21,614 nucleotides of DNA, taken from a virus. A program made the translations under genes and the position numbers. The notes below the pieces were generated by a model that saw nothing but the letters and a program-made list of their open reading frames with translations, was not told the DNA's origin and did no database searches. The stretch is from IMG/VR virus record IMGVR_UViG_3300014962_000054, positions 1-21,614 of that record; one strand, written 5' to 3'. Shown in pieces: positions 6,720-14,452 of this stretch (within the stretch, counting starts at the first letter, position 1; every line of letters starts with the position of its first letter).

Positions 6720-7297
6720 TGCCGCTGCGTGTGGATGTGAAGGGCGTCAAGCACGTCGAGAGCGTGCTGGATTCGCTGGCCGCTGAGACCGTGCTTGACG
6801 AGATCGACTCCAAGTTGAAGCAGGCGGGCGACCGTATCGCTCGTGCAGCCAAGACCCGGGTGCCTGACGATGGCCTGTCGGGCTGGGGCCGGTGGCGGGA
6901 GCGTCGAGGCACCCGGTATTCCAGTTCGGGGCGGGTGTCGGGGATCTTCAAGAACCTCGACTACTCACGGTCCAAGATCCAGCGGGGCATTCAGACGCGG
7001 ATCCGCAACCGGAAGCGATCCAAGAGCAAGGCCGATTTCGCCGCGTATGTGATCCAGAAGGATGCCGCCGGCGCGATCTACGAACTCGCCGGGTCCGTGA
7101 ACGACCGCAGCGGCCAGCTCGTCGGCGGGTCGGCGCTGTTCGGCCAGAACATCAACCGGAAACGCGGCGAGTTCTATCCCCGCATCCTCGGCCCCGCATA
7201 CGACTCGCAGGCCGACAACTCCATGAACTTGATCAAGCAGGCCGTTGACATTGCGACGGCTCACGCGCAGCGCGAACTGGATAAGGGAGGGAACTGA
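6719..7297 (+). CDS. HK97 gp10-like / minor tail protein ahead of the tape measure
   Basis: A 192-residue basic protein. The N-terminal LRVDVKGVKHVESVLDSL followed by a long helix with AGDRIARAAKTRVPDD resembles the start of HK97 gp10-like head-tail proteins (a G-hydrophobic strand, then A..iA..ak..vP). The middle is very basic (IRNRKRSKSK) and the later KDAAGAIYELAGSV segment is the counterpart of the YA..vE.GT region of that family. Start ATG 6719 overlaps the chaperone stop as TGATG, with GGAGG 8-12 bases upstream. The stop overlaps the tape measure start in the same way (7295-7299). Its position after the chaperones, not before the major tail gene, is unusual for gp10-like proteins, so 'minor tail protein' is the safer name. 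Confidence 0.6.
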   Translation: MPLRVDVKGVKHVESVLDSLAAETVLDEIDSKLKQAGDRIARAAKTRVPDDGLSGWGRWRERRGTRYSSSGRVSGIFKNLDYSRSKIQRGIQTRIRNRKRSKSKADFAAYVIQKDAAGAIYELAGSVNDRSGQLVGGSALFGQNINRKRGEFYPRILGPAYDSQADNSMNLIKQAVDIATAHAQRELDKGGN

Positions 7298-9675
7298 TGG
7301 CTAAGGCCGCAGTCATTGTCTCAGTTCGCGGCGATGTAAACCTCGGCGATATCGACAAGGCTCGGGCGACTCTCAATCGGCTTGAGGCCGATATCAAGGG
7401 GACGCAGACTTCGACCGCTCAGGCGTCGGGCGCGTTCGGCGGTCTCGGCAATTCGTTGAAGGCGCTCGGCGGCATCATGGCTGCCACGTTCACCGTGACT
7501 GCGGTGACGGATTTCCTCCGCGACTCCATGCAGGCCGCGATGGAGGACCAGAAGTCGATGGTCGCTCTCGCGACCGCAATGGACAACGTGGGGCTTGCGA
7601 GCAAGAACGCGGCATCCGAAGAACTTATCCGCTCAATGTCGATGCAGTTCGGCGTCGCGGACGACAAGCTCCGTCCCGCGTATCAGCGTTTGATCACCGC
7701 AACGAAGGATGTTGGTCAGGCGCAATCACTCCTCAAGACCGCGCTGGATATTTCTGCTGCCGGATACGCTGACACTGAGAGCGCGGCCAAGGCTTTGAGC
7801 GCTGCCGCGATGGGCAATTTCACCGCATTGCAGCGACTCAAGCTCCCGATTGATGCGAACGCGATTGCGGCTAAAGACTTTGATGCGGCGATGGTGTCGC
7901 TGAACTCTGTCGTCGGCGGGCAGGCTGCCGCTGCCGCCGAGACGTATCAGGGCAAGCTGAATCGGATGACCGTCGCGGTCGGCGAGGCCAAGGAGACCAT
8001 CGGCTACGCCTTCCTGAATGCCATTGACGACGTGTCGAATGCGTTCGGCGGTGCCGACGGGGCCACGTCCATGATCGCTAAGTTCGGCGATGAGATTGCC
8101 GACCTCATTTCCAATGCCACGCGGGCCATTCCGGTTCTGTCGAAGCTCGGCGACAGCCTGTTTGGCGCTGGGTCTGGTTCGCGGATCATGGGCGCTGGGT
8201 TTGATGCCGCGCTCGCATCGGTGAAGAACTTCGTTGGCGGCCCGTTCTCTGTGGCCGTTGACACCTATGACGCGCTGACCAAGAAGGAGGAGGACAACTC
8301 CGCTCAGGTCTCCGTGCTGACGGCCAGGTATGCGGGCCTTGCCGCTGCGATTGATGCCGCGAACACGGTCGCTGCCGGTCGCGCTGGTCGAGGATTCGGG
8401 ACGTATCAGTCGGCGCAGGACGGGCGTGATTGGGGAGCGTTCTATCAGGGAAACCAGTCGGCGCAGGCTGCTGCCGCCGGTGCGCGCACATCGATTGACT
8501 CAATCCTCGCGAAGGCCGCAGAGGCGGCGAAGAAGCTCGCCACAGGCGGTGGCGGTGGATCTTCGGGCGGGTCGTCCGGCCCGAGCGCCGCCGAGAAGAA
8601 GGCACAGGACGCCGCGAACAAGGCCATTGATGCCATGAAGCAGCGGTTTGACCAGTTGAAGTCCTACGCGGAGCAGGCTGGCCGTGCGGTCACCGGGTTC
8701 CTGTCGATTGATGCGGCGTTCACCGCGTTCTCGGATCGGCAGAAGGCCGCGTCGGATGCCTACGCGGCGCTGATCGAGGCGCAGAAGCAGATCGGCGAGG
8801 AGGCCACGCAGTCCGAGAAGGACCGGGTGGCCGAACTCCAGAAGGTGTATGACTCCGCGAAGGAGGCTGCGGGCAAGGGCGCTTCGGACATTGTGGGCGA
8901 GTTCGTGGCCCGGGCTGAGAAGGCGAAGCAGTTCGGCGAGAAGCTGAAGATCCTGCTGGCGAACAACCTGAACAAGCAGACCTTCGACGAGATCGCCGGC
9001 ATGTCCGCTGACCGTGGCACGGAGATCGCGGACGCTTTCATCAACGGCAACATCTCCGAGAACATCAGCCGCGTCAACGACGCGGTGAACTCGGCCAAGG
9101 TCGTCGCAGATTCGGTCGGTGTTCAGGCGGCGACGACGTTCAAGGATGTCGGCGAGGGACTGGCTCTCGGCATGATGCAGGCACTCGCCTCCATTCTGGA
9201 TCCCAACAGCAAGCAGGCCAAGGCGCTCAACGCCATGATGGATGGCTTTGCCGGTTCTCTGCGCCGCGTGACCACCGTCGATATCGTGACGCGCCGGTAC
9301 GAGGCGGGCCAGCCGCCGCCGGAAGTGCCGGTGGGCGTGTCGCAGCCGGTGTCGAATGCGTCAGGGTCCGGTGGCGCTGCCCAGGTGTCGTCGTTCAATC
9401 AGATGACGCAGACGCCCACGGGCAACTGGTTCGGCGGGATCCGGCTGTTCGCTGACGGTGGTCTGGTCACGTCGCCGACGCTCGGCATGGTCGGCGAGGC
9501 CGGTCCTGAGGCGGTCATCCCGTTGTCCCGCGCAGGCTCCATGCTCGGCGGCGGCAACACGTACCAGATCACCGTGCAGGCCGGGATCGGCGATCCGCGC
9601 GCGATCGGCCAGCAGGTCGTCGAGGCAATCACCCGCTTCGAGCGGGCCAATGGCCCGGTCTACGCGAAGGCGTGA
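7297..9675 (+). CDS. tail tape measure protein
   Basis: Sets tail length and is later ejected through the tail, 792 residues. At about 0.15 nm per residue this predicts a tail near 119 nm. The N-terminal part is a heptad-rich helix (DKARATLNRLEADIKG) followed by a hydrophobic patch (LGGIMAATFTVTAVTDFL). Around residues 415-430 is a Gly/Ser linker (GGGGGSSGGSSGPS), then a long coiled-coil region rich in Ala, Lys and Glu. The C-terminus has the well-known tape measure ending LFADGGLVTSPTLGMVGEAG, then PEAVIPLS. No lysozyme or peptidase domain is seen. It follows the chaperones and gp10-like gene by direct overlap. Confidence 0.92.
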   Translation: MAKAAVIVSVRGDVNLGDIDKARATLNRLEADIKGTQTSTAQASGAFGGLGNSLKALGGIMAATFTVTAVTDFLRDSMQAAMEDQKSMVALATAMDNVGLASKNAASEELIRSMSMQFGVADDKLRPAYQRLITATKDVGQAQSLLKTALDISAAGYADTESAAKALSAAAMGNFTALQRLKLPIDANAIAAKDFDAAMVSLNSVVGGQAAAAAETYQGKLNRMTVAVGEAKETIGYAFLNAIDDVSNAFGGADGATSMIAKFGDEIADLISNATRAIPVLSKLGDSLFGAGSGSRIMGAGFDAALASVKNFVGGPFSVAVDTYDALTKKEEDNSAQVSVLTARYAGLAAAIDAANTVAAGRAGRGFGTYQSAQDGRDWGAFYQGNQSAQAAAAGARTSIDSILAKAAEAAKKLATGGGGGSSGGSSGPSAAEKKAQDAANKAIDAMKQRFDQLKSYAEQAGRAVTGFLSIDAAFTAFSDRQKAASDAYAALIEAQKQIGEEATQSEKDRVAELQKVYDSAKEAAGKGASDIVGEFVARAEKAKQFGEKLKILLANNLNKQTFDEIAGMSADRGTEIADAFINGNISENISRVNDAVNSAKVVADSVGVQAATTFKDVGEGLALGMMQALASILDPNSKQAKALNAMMDGFAGSLRRVTTVDIVTRRYEAGQPPPEVPVGVSQPVSNASGSGGAAQVSSFNQMTQTPTGNWFGGIRLFADGGLVTSPTLGMVGEAGPEAVIPLSRAGSMLGGGNTYQITVQAGIGDPRAIGQQVVEAITRFERANGPVYAKA

Positions 9676-9677
9676 CG

Positions 9678-11462
9678 ATGAAGGTCGAGATCGGCTTCAA
9701 CCTCTCCGTCAACGGCGTCGGCAACTGGTTCACGCTCGACGACGCCACCAAGGGCAAGCTCGACAACGCCACCTACAAGCTCGCGGGCGAGGTCCTCACC
9801 GACGTGACCTCGACCCTGCGCGAGGTCAGCGTCCGGCGCGGACGCTCGCGCACGCTCGAGCGGTTCACCGCGGGCAATGCCTCGGTGACGCTCGACAACC
9901 GCAACCGCTACTTTGACCCGCTGTATGGGCCGACGATCGGCGGGACGCGCACGAACCTCGTGACGAACCCGAACTTTGAGGTGGGCACGGCGGGGTGGAT
10001 TGTGATCGGAACAGGATCAGCAGCCCGCACTACATCCGATTGGGTGTTTGGCGGGGCCAGCGCACAAGTCACTCACGGGGCAAGCGGGTTCAGTGGCCTA
10101 GCGACCACGTTCACGCCGTTGTCGGGCAACATCTACGCCTTCTCTGTCTATGTGCGCAACACTGCTGGCGCTACCCGCAATTTCTACGCGCAAATCGGTT
10201 GGTCTGGTGGAACGTATAGCACTAGCCCAACCACATCGGTCAGTTCGGTGATGGGTTGGACCCGGCTCACAGCCATTGGAGTAGCGCCCAATTCCAACGC
10301 AGCGAATCTATATGTGGTGACTGCGCAAAGTTCCGTGGCGGGTCAGGTGTCGCTTGTGGATGCCGCACTTGTGGAGCAGTCCGCAACCTTGAACCCCTAC
10401 TTTGACGGCACCTACGCTGACTCGTCAATCAGCGTGAACTCGCAGGCGTGGAACGGCACGGCGAACGCCTCCACCTCCACGCTCGTGTGGAACTCTGACC
10501 CCGGCTCGCCCTACTTCGGCTCCATCACGCCGCGCCGCATGATCCGGCTGTCCGAGGACGGGGTGAACCTTTTCACGGGCAACGTCGAGGACTGGGCGTG
10601 GGACTACGACATCGGCGGGGACTCCGTGGCGATCCCGCGGGCAGTCGACGGCTTCGCCACGCTCGCCCTGGCCACCGCCACCCCGGGCACAGCCACGTCG
10701 CAGACGACCGGGCAGCGCATCGGGACCGTGCTCACGCAGGTTGGATGGCCGGCCACCGACCGGGTCATCTCCACGGGAGCCGCCACGCTCGACGCGGACG
10801 TGGTGCAGCCGAACACGAACGCCCTGAACTACATCCAGACGGTCGAGCTCTCCGAGCCCGGCGCCGCGTTCATCGACGTGAACGGGTCATTCAAGTTCCT
10901 GTCCCGCACCGACCTGCAGAACTACTCCACCAGCTCAACTGTGTTCGGCCCCTCGGGGATCCCGTTCGTGGACTACGAGGCCGCCTCGATCACCGAGGAC
11001 ATGAAGAACCAGGTTGCGATCACCTGGTCGGCCGGCACGGTGGTCGGCGGCACCGCGACTGCCTTCGACCAGACCTCCATCGACACCTACGGCCGCTTCT
11101 CGTACCCGGCGAGCACCCTGCTGTCGTCGTCGGCGCAGGCCGCCGACCTGGCCAGCTGGCTCGTGGCGACCTACAAGACCCCGACGCTCCGGTTCAACTC
11201 CGTCACCGTCGCGCTGCACGGGCTGTCCTCCAGCCAGGTCGCTCAGGTGCTGGCGCTCGACCTCGGGGCGCCGGTCTCCGTGCAGTGGACCCCGAACAAC
11301 ATCGGCTCCGCCATCGCGCAGTACGTGGTCATCGACCAGATCGAGCACACGGCAACCCCCGACTCCCATTTCGTGAAGTTCACGCTGTCGCAGTCCGCGG
11401 CCGCGTTCGTCCTCGACAGCGCCCAATTCGGCGTCCTCGACACCAACCGCCTCGGATACTAG
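9678..11462 (+). CDS. tail hub/distal tail protein with inserted carbohydrate-binding-like module
   Basis: A 594-residue minor tail protein at the tail tip. Residues 1-83 (VSVRRGRSRTLERFTAG, ASVTLDNRNRYFDP) and from 279 on (YFGSITPRRMIRLSEDG, LFTGNVEDW) are one conserved actinophage tail-hub framework. Residues about 91-275 interrupt it. They start TNLVTNPNFEVGTAGW and contain AFSVYVRNTAG and LVDAALVEQ, the pattern of CBM4/9-type jelly-roll modules that bind sugars. The insert DNA is lower in GC: bases 10141-10200 hold 32 G/C of 60, against 43 of 60 at 10501-10560. ATG 9678 is preferred to GTG 9672 because GAAGG lies 7 bases before it. Probably helps bind cell-surface glycans. Confidence 0.82.
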   Translation: MKVEIGFNLSVNGVGNWFTLDDATKGKLDNATYKLAGEVLTDVTSTLREVSVRRGRSRTLERFTAGNASVTLDNRNRYFDPLYGPTIGGTRTNLVTNPNFEVGTAGWIVIGTGSAARTTSDWVFGGASAQVTHGASGFSGLATTFTPLSGNIYAFSVYVRNTAGATRNFYAQIGWSGGTYSTSPTTSVSSVMGWTRLTAIGVAPNSNAANLYVVTAQSSVAGQVSLVDAALVEQSATLNPYFDGTYADSSISVNSQAWNGTANASTSTLVWNSDPGSPYFGSITPRRMIRLSEDGVNLFTGNVEDWAWDYDIGGDSVAIPRAVDGFATLALATATPGTATSQTTGQRIGTVLTQVGWPATDRVISTGAATLDADVVQPNTNALNYIQTVELSEPGAAFIDVNGSFKFLSRTDLQNYSTSSTVFGPSGIPFVDYEAASITEDMKNQVAITWSAGTVVGGTATAFDQTSIDTYGRFSYPASTLLSSSAQAADLASWLVATYKTPTLRFNSVTVALHGLSSSQVAQVLALDLGAPVSVQWTPNNIGSAIAQYVVIDQIEHTATPDSHFVKFTLSQSAAAFVLDSAQFGVLDTNRLGY

Positions 11463-11471
11463 GAGACCTGC

Positions 11472-12182
11472 ATGGCCGTCAAAACCTCATGGACCGCTGG
11501 CGATGTGCTCACCGCCGCAGACCTCACCGACACCTTCGCCGCCAAGGCTGCGCTCTCCGGAGCGACGTTCACCGGGGCCGTCAATTTGAAGGGCGGCGTC
11601 GAGGTCGTCTCGGCGACGCCAGTCATCGACTTCAAGACTGCTGACGCTGAGGACTACGACTGCCGCATAGCGCAAGAATCAGACGGTTTGACTCTCTACG
11701 TTGGCGGCAACGGCGCAACCTTCGCTGGTCTCAAGGTATCCAGTGGCGGAACGACGACGCTCGCGGCTAATGCCAAGATAGAAACCAATGGGGGGACATT
11801 TCGATCTGCGAGCATCGCTGGGAGCACAACTGCCTCGGCAGCCAACATGTACATTTCAAGCACCGCTGGGTCTGAGTACATTTCACGTTCCACGTCGTCC
11901 ATCAAGTACAAGACCGACGTGGAGGACGCCACCGCCGCCGAGCAGGACGCCGTCATCAACGGCCTGCGCCCAATCACCTACAAGTCGCTGTGCGAGAACG
12001 ACGACGCCAACGCCCGCTGGTGGGGATTCATCGCCGAGGAGGTCGAGCAGATCGACCCGCGCCTCGTCCACCACGGCGACGACGGGGAGCCGGAGGGCGT
12101 GCAATACGACCGGATCATCCCCGCGCTCGTCGGCTACATCCAGCGGCTGGAGGCCCGCCTCGCGGTCCTCGAAGCGAAGTAG
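11472..12182 (+). CDS. tail fibre with C-terminal S74 intramolecular chaperone
   Basis: A 236-residue receptor-binding fibre. Residues 1-30 form a short conserved attachment segment (WTAGDVLTAADLTDTF). Residues about 30-140 are a Gly/Ser/Thr-rich repeat-like shaft or head. From residue 142 there is an S74-type autoproteolytic chaperone domain: SSIKYKTDVED, with Ser142 and Lys147 spaced as in the Ser-Lys dyad of the endosialidase/L-shaped-tail-fibre family, then WWGFIAEEVEQIDPRLVHH and a terminal coiled coil (IQRLEARLAVLEAK). Such domains trimerise the fibre and then cut themselves off. The middle segment has lower GC (11761-11820: 32 of 60). AGGAG lies just before the ATG, 9 bases after the hub gene. 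Confidence 0.87.
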   Translation: MAVKTSWTAGDVLTAADLTDTFAAKAALSGATFTGAVNLKGGVEVVSATPVIDFKTADAEDYDCRIAQESDGLTLYVGGNGATFAGLKVSSGGTTTLAANAKIETNGGTFRSASIAGSTTASAANMYISSTAGSEYISRSTSSIKYKTDVEDATAAEQDAVINGLRPITYKSLCENDDANARWWGFIAEEVEQIDPRLVHHGDDGEPEGVQYDRIIPALVGYIQRLEARLAVLEAK

Positions 12183-12275
12183 ACGTTTGAGCGCCAAGGC
12201 GGAATCTCGGCCGTCGGCCACCCCTGACTAAAGGTGAATGTCAGCCCCTCCTCGTAGCGTGGAAGCCACAAGAAA

Positions 12276-12305
12276 GCCCCACCCCGGGTGCAACCGGAAT
12301 GGGGC
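12276..12305 (-). terminator. imperfect hairpin, terminator-like on the minus strand
   Basis: GCCCCA/TGGGGC (6 bp) encloses a second CCGG/CCGG pair. On the minus strand the stem is followed by TTTCTT, giving an intrinsic-terminator shape. On the plus strand no T-run follows. No minus-strand gene is visible nearby that would need it. The 155-base gap between fibre and recombinase (12183-12338) holds this and one more hairpin, and no ORF I trust. Confidence 0.4.
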
Positions 12306-12335
12306 GGACCACCCACCTACGTGACTAGGAGGTCC
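12306..12335 (+). promoter_or_regulatory. possible hairpin that hides the recombinase ribosome-binding site
   Basis: GGACCACC at 12306-12313 can pair with the stretch that ends GGAGGTCC at 12335, with one A-A mismatch. The Shine-Dalgarno AGGAGG (12327-12332) for ATG 12339 lies within the right arm. Folding would lower translation of the recombinase. Confidence 0.35.
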
Positions 12336-12338
12336 GTC

Positions 12339-13263
12339 ATGGCCATTCTGCTGTACCAAGCCGTCAACGAACATCTCGACGATCTGCGCGCCAAGGGCCG
12401 CACAAAGTCCACGCTCGCCAACCACCGCCAGGCGCTGATGCACGCAATCGACGCCTGGGGGAACGTGGACTGCCGGGACATCCGCGAAGAGCAGATCACC
12501 CGGTACTTCGCGTGCGTTCGGCCAGTTCCTTCGCCGCCGCTCCCTGTGGCCCCGCGACTTCGACCCGATGGAGGGCTGGAGCGTGAAGGGCGCGACCCGC
12601 GTGGAACGGCTCTGGCTGACCGTCCCGCAGATGGTGGAGCTTCGCGAGTCCGAGCCGTGCCCGCGCAACCGCGCCCTGTTCGCGCTCGGCACCTACACCC
12701 TCGGCCGCGCCGGCGAGATCACCAGCCTCAAAGTCGGCGACCTCGACCTCGAGCGGAACAACCTCGTGCTGTACCGGCACAAGACCCGCCAATGGGACCG
12801 CCTGCCGGTGTGCGAGGAGCTCGGCGACGAGATGCGCATGTGGCTGGGCCACTACCGCGCGGTGATGGGCGAGCTCGACCCTGAATGGCTGCTCGTCCCG
12901 GCGATGCACCCGGTGCCGATGATCGGCGTGATCGGCTCCAAGCGACTGGTTCCCTCGGGAGCTCCGCGGAAGATGAAAGTTGAATCTCCGATTTCCAAGC
13001 CTTCATCGCTCGCGTCGGAAGCACTGCGCCGGATCGGATTCCGGGAGCCAGGCAACGGCATGCACGTCCTACGCCGGTCAAGTGCGCGAGAGATGTTCGA
13101 GCAGCTGCGCGCCGACGGATACGACCACGCACTCCGCAGGACTGCGAGCCTGCTCGGGCACATGCACACCTCGGAGACCGAGCACTACATCGGCATCGAC
13201 GGCGAGCGCCGCGCCCGTGACGAGATGCTCGCAGGCAAGCGCATGTTCAAACTCGCGGCCTAG
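12339..13263 (+). pseudogene. tyrosine recombinase broken by a frameshift in the core-binding domain
   Basis: Reads as one tyrosine recombinase split over two frames. From ATG 12339, after a strong AGGAGG, the product starts MAILLYQAVNEHLDDLRAKG and runs RTKSTLANHRQAL to EEQITRYFA, a SAM-like core-binding domain. Near 12505-12520 the homology leaves this frame, which then runs on as nonsense to 12884. It resumes one frame over as AFGQFLRRRSLWPRDFDP and continues to 13263. About 20 residues usual between YFA and FGQFL also seem absent, so a small deletion fits better than one lost base. The span is 925 bases, that is 308 codons plus one. A read or assembly error cannot be excluded. It lies between tail fibre and lysis genes, not by attP. 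Confidence 0.72.
12568..13263 (+). CDS. tyrosine recombinase catalytic-domain fragment (from the broken gene)
   Basis: The open 3' part of the broken recombinase, 231 residues if started at ATG 12568, the first start codon after the frame's last stop (12436-12438). No ribosome-binding site is evident there. All catalytic positions can be seen: Arg47 in GRAGEITSL, Lys72 in YRHKTRQWD, the H-x-x-R motif His166-Arg169 in HVLRRSSARE, His198 in LLGHMH and the nucleophile Tyr207 in ETEHYIGI. A full active site argues that decay is recent, or that the fragment is still made, for example by frameshifting. A terminator hairpin with TTTT follows at 13280-13302. Confidence 0.7.
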   Translation: MEGWSVKGATRVERLWLTVPQMVELRESEPCPRNRALFALGTYTLGRAGEITSLKVGDLDLERNNLVLYRHKTRQWDRLPVCEELGDEMRMWLGHYRAVMGELDPEWLLVPAMHPVPMIGVIGSKRLVPSGAPRKMKVESPISKPSSLASEALRRIGFREPGNGMHVLRRSSAREMFEQLRADGYDHALRRTASLLGHMHTSETEHYIGIDGERRARDEMLAGKRMFKLAA

Positions 13264-13279
13264 CCGCGCCGCACGAAAG

Positions 13280-13302
13280 CCCCCGCCGATGGTGGGGGTT
13301 TT
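13280..13302 (+). terminator. intrinsic terminator after the recombinase
   Basis: CCCCCGCC pairs with GGTGGGGG (one G-T pair), loop GAT, followed by TTTT. An AAA before the stem extends the pairing into the T-run. It separates the recombinase from the lysis genes. Confidence 0.8.
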
Positions 13303-13327
13303 CGCATGTCCGAAGGGATATCCGCTC

Positions 13328-13630
13328 ATGTCCGAGGTCGTCATCACCACGCAGCAGATGTATGACTTGCTGCTCAAAGTTGATCGCACCCTGACACAGG
13401 CAGTCGCAGACCTGAGGGCCACCGGGAACGTCGTCGCCGACCACGAGTCCCGCATCCGCTCCATCGAAGGGGAAGAGGACGTGTCCCGCCGCCTCACCGA
13501 GATGGAGGAGACGATCAAGGCGATGAGCGTGCAGATCGAGGACTTGAAGAAGCGCCTGTACGCGATCCCCGGCGCATCGGTCCTCATCGCGCTCGCCGCC
13601 ATCGTCCTCACGCTGATCCGCACTTACTGA
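13328..13630 (+). CDS. small coiled-coil membrane protein, probable holin-like or lysis accessory
   Basis: A 100-residue protein in the lysis cluster. Residues 1-80 are soluble and helical with heptads (SRRLTEMEETIKAMSVQIED LKKRL in part). A single membrane span near the C-terminus (ASVLIALAAIVLTLI) ends in RTY. This layout, a coiled coil followed by one C-terminal membrane helix, resembles XhlA-like and other actinophage membrane proteins encoded near the endolysin. ATG 13328 follows GAAGGGA by about 9 bases. It is flanked by two intrinsic terminators (13280-13302 and 13644-13667), so it is insulated from its neighbours. A true holin role is inferred only from place and topology. Confidence 0.65.
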   Translation: MSEVVITTQQMYDLLLKVDRTLTQAVADLRATGNVVADHESRIRSIEGEEDVSRRLTEMEETIKAMSVQIEDLKKRLYAIPGASVLIALAAIVLTLIRTY

Positions 13631-13643
13631 ACACCCCGCACAC

Positions 13644-13667
13644 GCCCCGGCTTATGCCGGGGCTTTT
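13644..13667 (+). terminator. intrinsic terminator before the holin gene
   Basis: A perfect 8-bp stem GCCCCGGC/GCCGGGGC with loop TTAT is followed by TTTT. The next start (GTG 13683) lies only 15 bases after the T-run, so partial read-through or processing must feed the holin and endolysin unless there is an unseen promoter. Confidence 0.85.
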
Positions 13668-13682
13668 CCGTTTGGAGTCCAA

Positions 13683-13907
13683 GTGAAAGACCAGATCCTC
13701 GCCGCAGCGGCAACGCTCGTGAAGGTGTTCCTCGCTGCCGCGCTCGGCCAGATCATCGTCGGCGGCATCGGCGTCCTCGACCTCGACGCGAACGGATGGA
13801 AGGGCGTCGCCGCAGCCGGACTGAGCGCGGTCATCGTCACCGGATACAACTGGATCAGCCCGAATGACACCCGGTACGGGATCGGCGCGGGCAAGGCGGG
13901 CGAGTGA
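13683..13907 (+). CDS. holin (two membrane segments)
   Basis: A 74-residue predicted holin that makes the membrane lesion letting the endolysin reach the wall. There are two hydrophobic segments, about residues 5-28 (AAAATLVKVFLAAALGQIIVGG) and 38-58 (WKGVAAAGLSAVIVTGYNWI), joined by a short LDLDANG turn. It ends in a short charged tail, SPNDTRYGIGAGKAGE. This topology and the direct overlap with the endolysin start (TGATG at 13905-13909) fit class II actinophage holins. GTG 13683 follows GGAG at a good distance. The preceding gene, with one membrane span, may be its partner. Confidence 0.78.
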   Translation: MKDQILAAAATLVKVFLAAALGQIIVGGIGVLDLDANGWKGVAAAGLSAVIVTGYNWISPNDTRYGIGAGKAGE

Positions 13908-14452
13908 TGGCCGGCATCTCGCTGAACGGCTGGCCGGTGATCGAAGGGCGCGGCGATCCGCGTCTGGCGACCGGCACCGTCCCGGGAACCAGCCGCAAGC
14001 TCACGACCCGCAAGGAGGCGCTGCCGCTGTTCCTCGCTATCGCCGCCGACTGGCATCGCTGGATCCACCCGATTGACCAGGGCGCATGGGATGAGGGCGG
14101 ATACATGAACCGCGACGCCCGCGCCGTACCGGGCCGCAAGTCAAATCATGCGAGCGGCACCGCCGTCGATATCGACTGGGGTTCGGTCGGTGCGCCGACC
14201 GCCGCAAACCGCCTGTATTGGGCGCGCAAGGACAAGCGCAGCCGAATCGAGCAGATCAAGAAGGTGTACCGCATCATCAACTGGGGCGGCGACTGGTCGG
14301 GATCGAACTTCGACCCGATGCACATTGAGCTGAAGCGCGGCACGAGCGTCGGCGATGTCGCCGCCGTCATCAAGAAGCTCGGCATCAAGCCGGACGGCAC
14401 CCGCACGAAGAACTGGGCGGGCCTTCCGTTGGTAGGTGGCTCACTTCAATGA
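13907..14452 (+). CDS. endolysin, M15-type peptidase (VanY/L-alanyl-D-glutamate peptidase-like)
   Basis: A 181-residue zinc peptidase that cuts peptidoglycan stem or cross-link peptides at lysis. It carries the full M15 signature S-x-H-x2-G-x-A-x-D as SNHASGTAVD (Ser79, His81, Gly84, Ala86, Asp88) and the second metal block FDPMHIEL with His139 and nearby Glu141. These supply the His/Asp/His zinc ligands. The C-terminal 40 residues (GTSVGDVAAVIKKLGI and beyond) have no clear wall-binding repeat. There is no signal peptide, so it depends on the holin. ATG 13907 overlaps the holin stop; GTG 13904 is also in frame. Its TGA overlaps the next start (ATGA). Confidence 0.9.
   Translation: MAGISLNGWPVIEGRGDPRLATGTVPGTSRKLTTRKEALPLFLAIAADWHRWIHPIDQGAWDEGGYMNRDARAVPGRKSNHASGTAVDIDWGSVGAPTAANRLYWARKDKRSRIEQIKKVYRIINWGGDWSGSNFDPMHIELKRGTSVGDVAAVIKKLGIKPDGTRTKNWAGLPLVGGSLQ

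Noticed and set aside
8541-8580. Gly/Ser-rich repeat as a possible assembly error in the tape measure gene
   Set aside because: The frame stays open and flexible linkers are normal in tape measures.
10598-11644. 348-residue plus-strand ORF inside the tail hub gene
   Set aside because: Arg/His/Gly-rich shadow frame with no motif; the hub frame is continuous.
12183-12338. Second attachment site near the broken recombinase
   Set aside because: No tRNA-like sequence or matching direct repeats were found around it.
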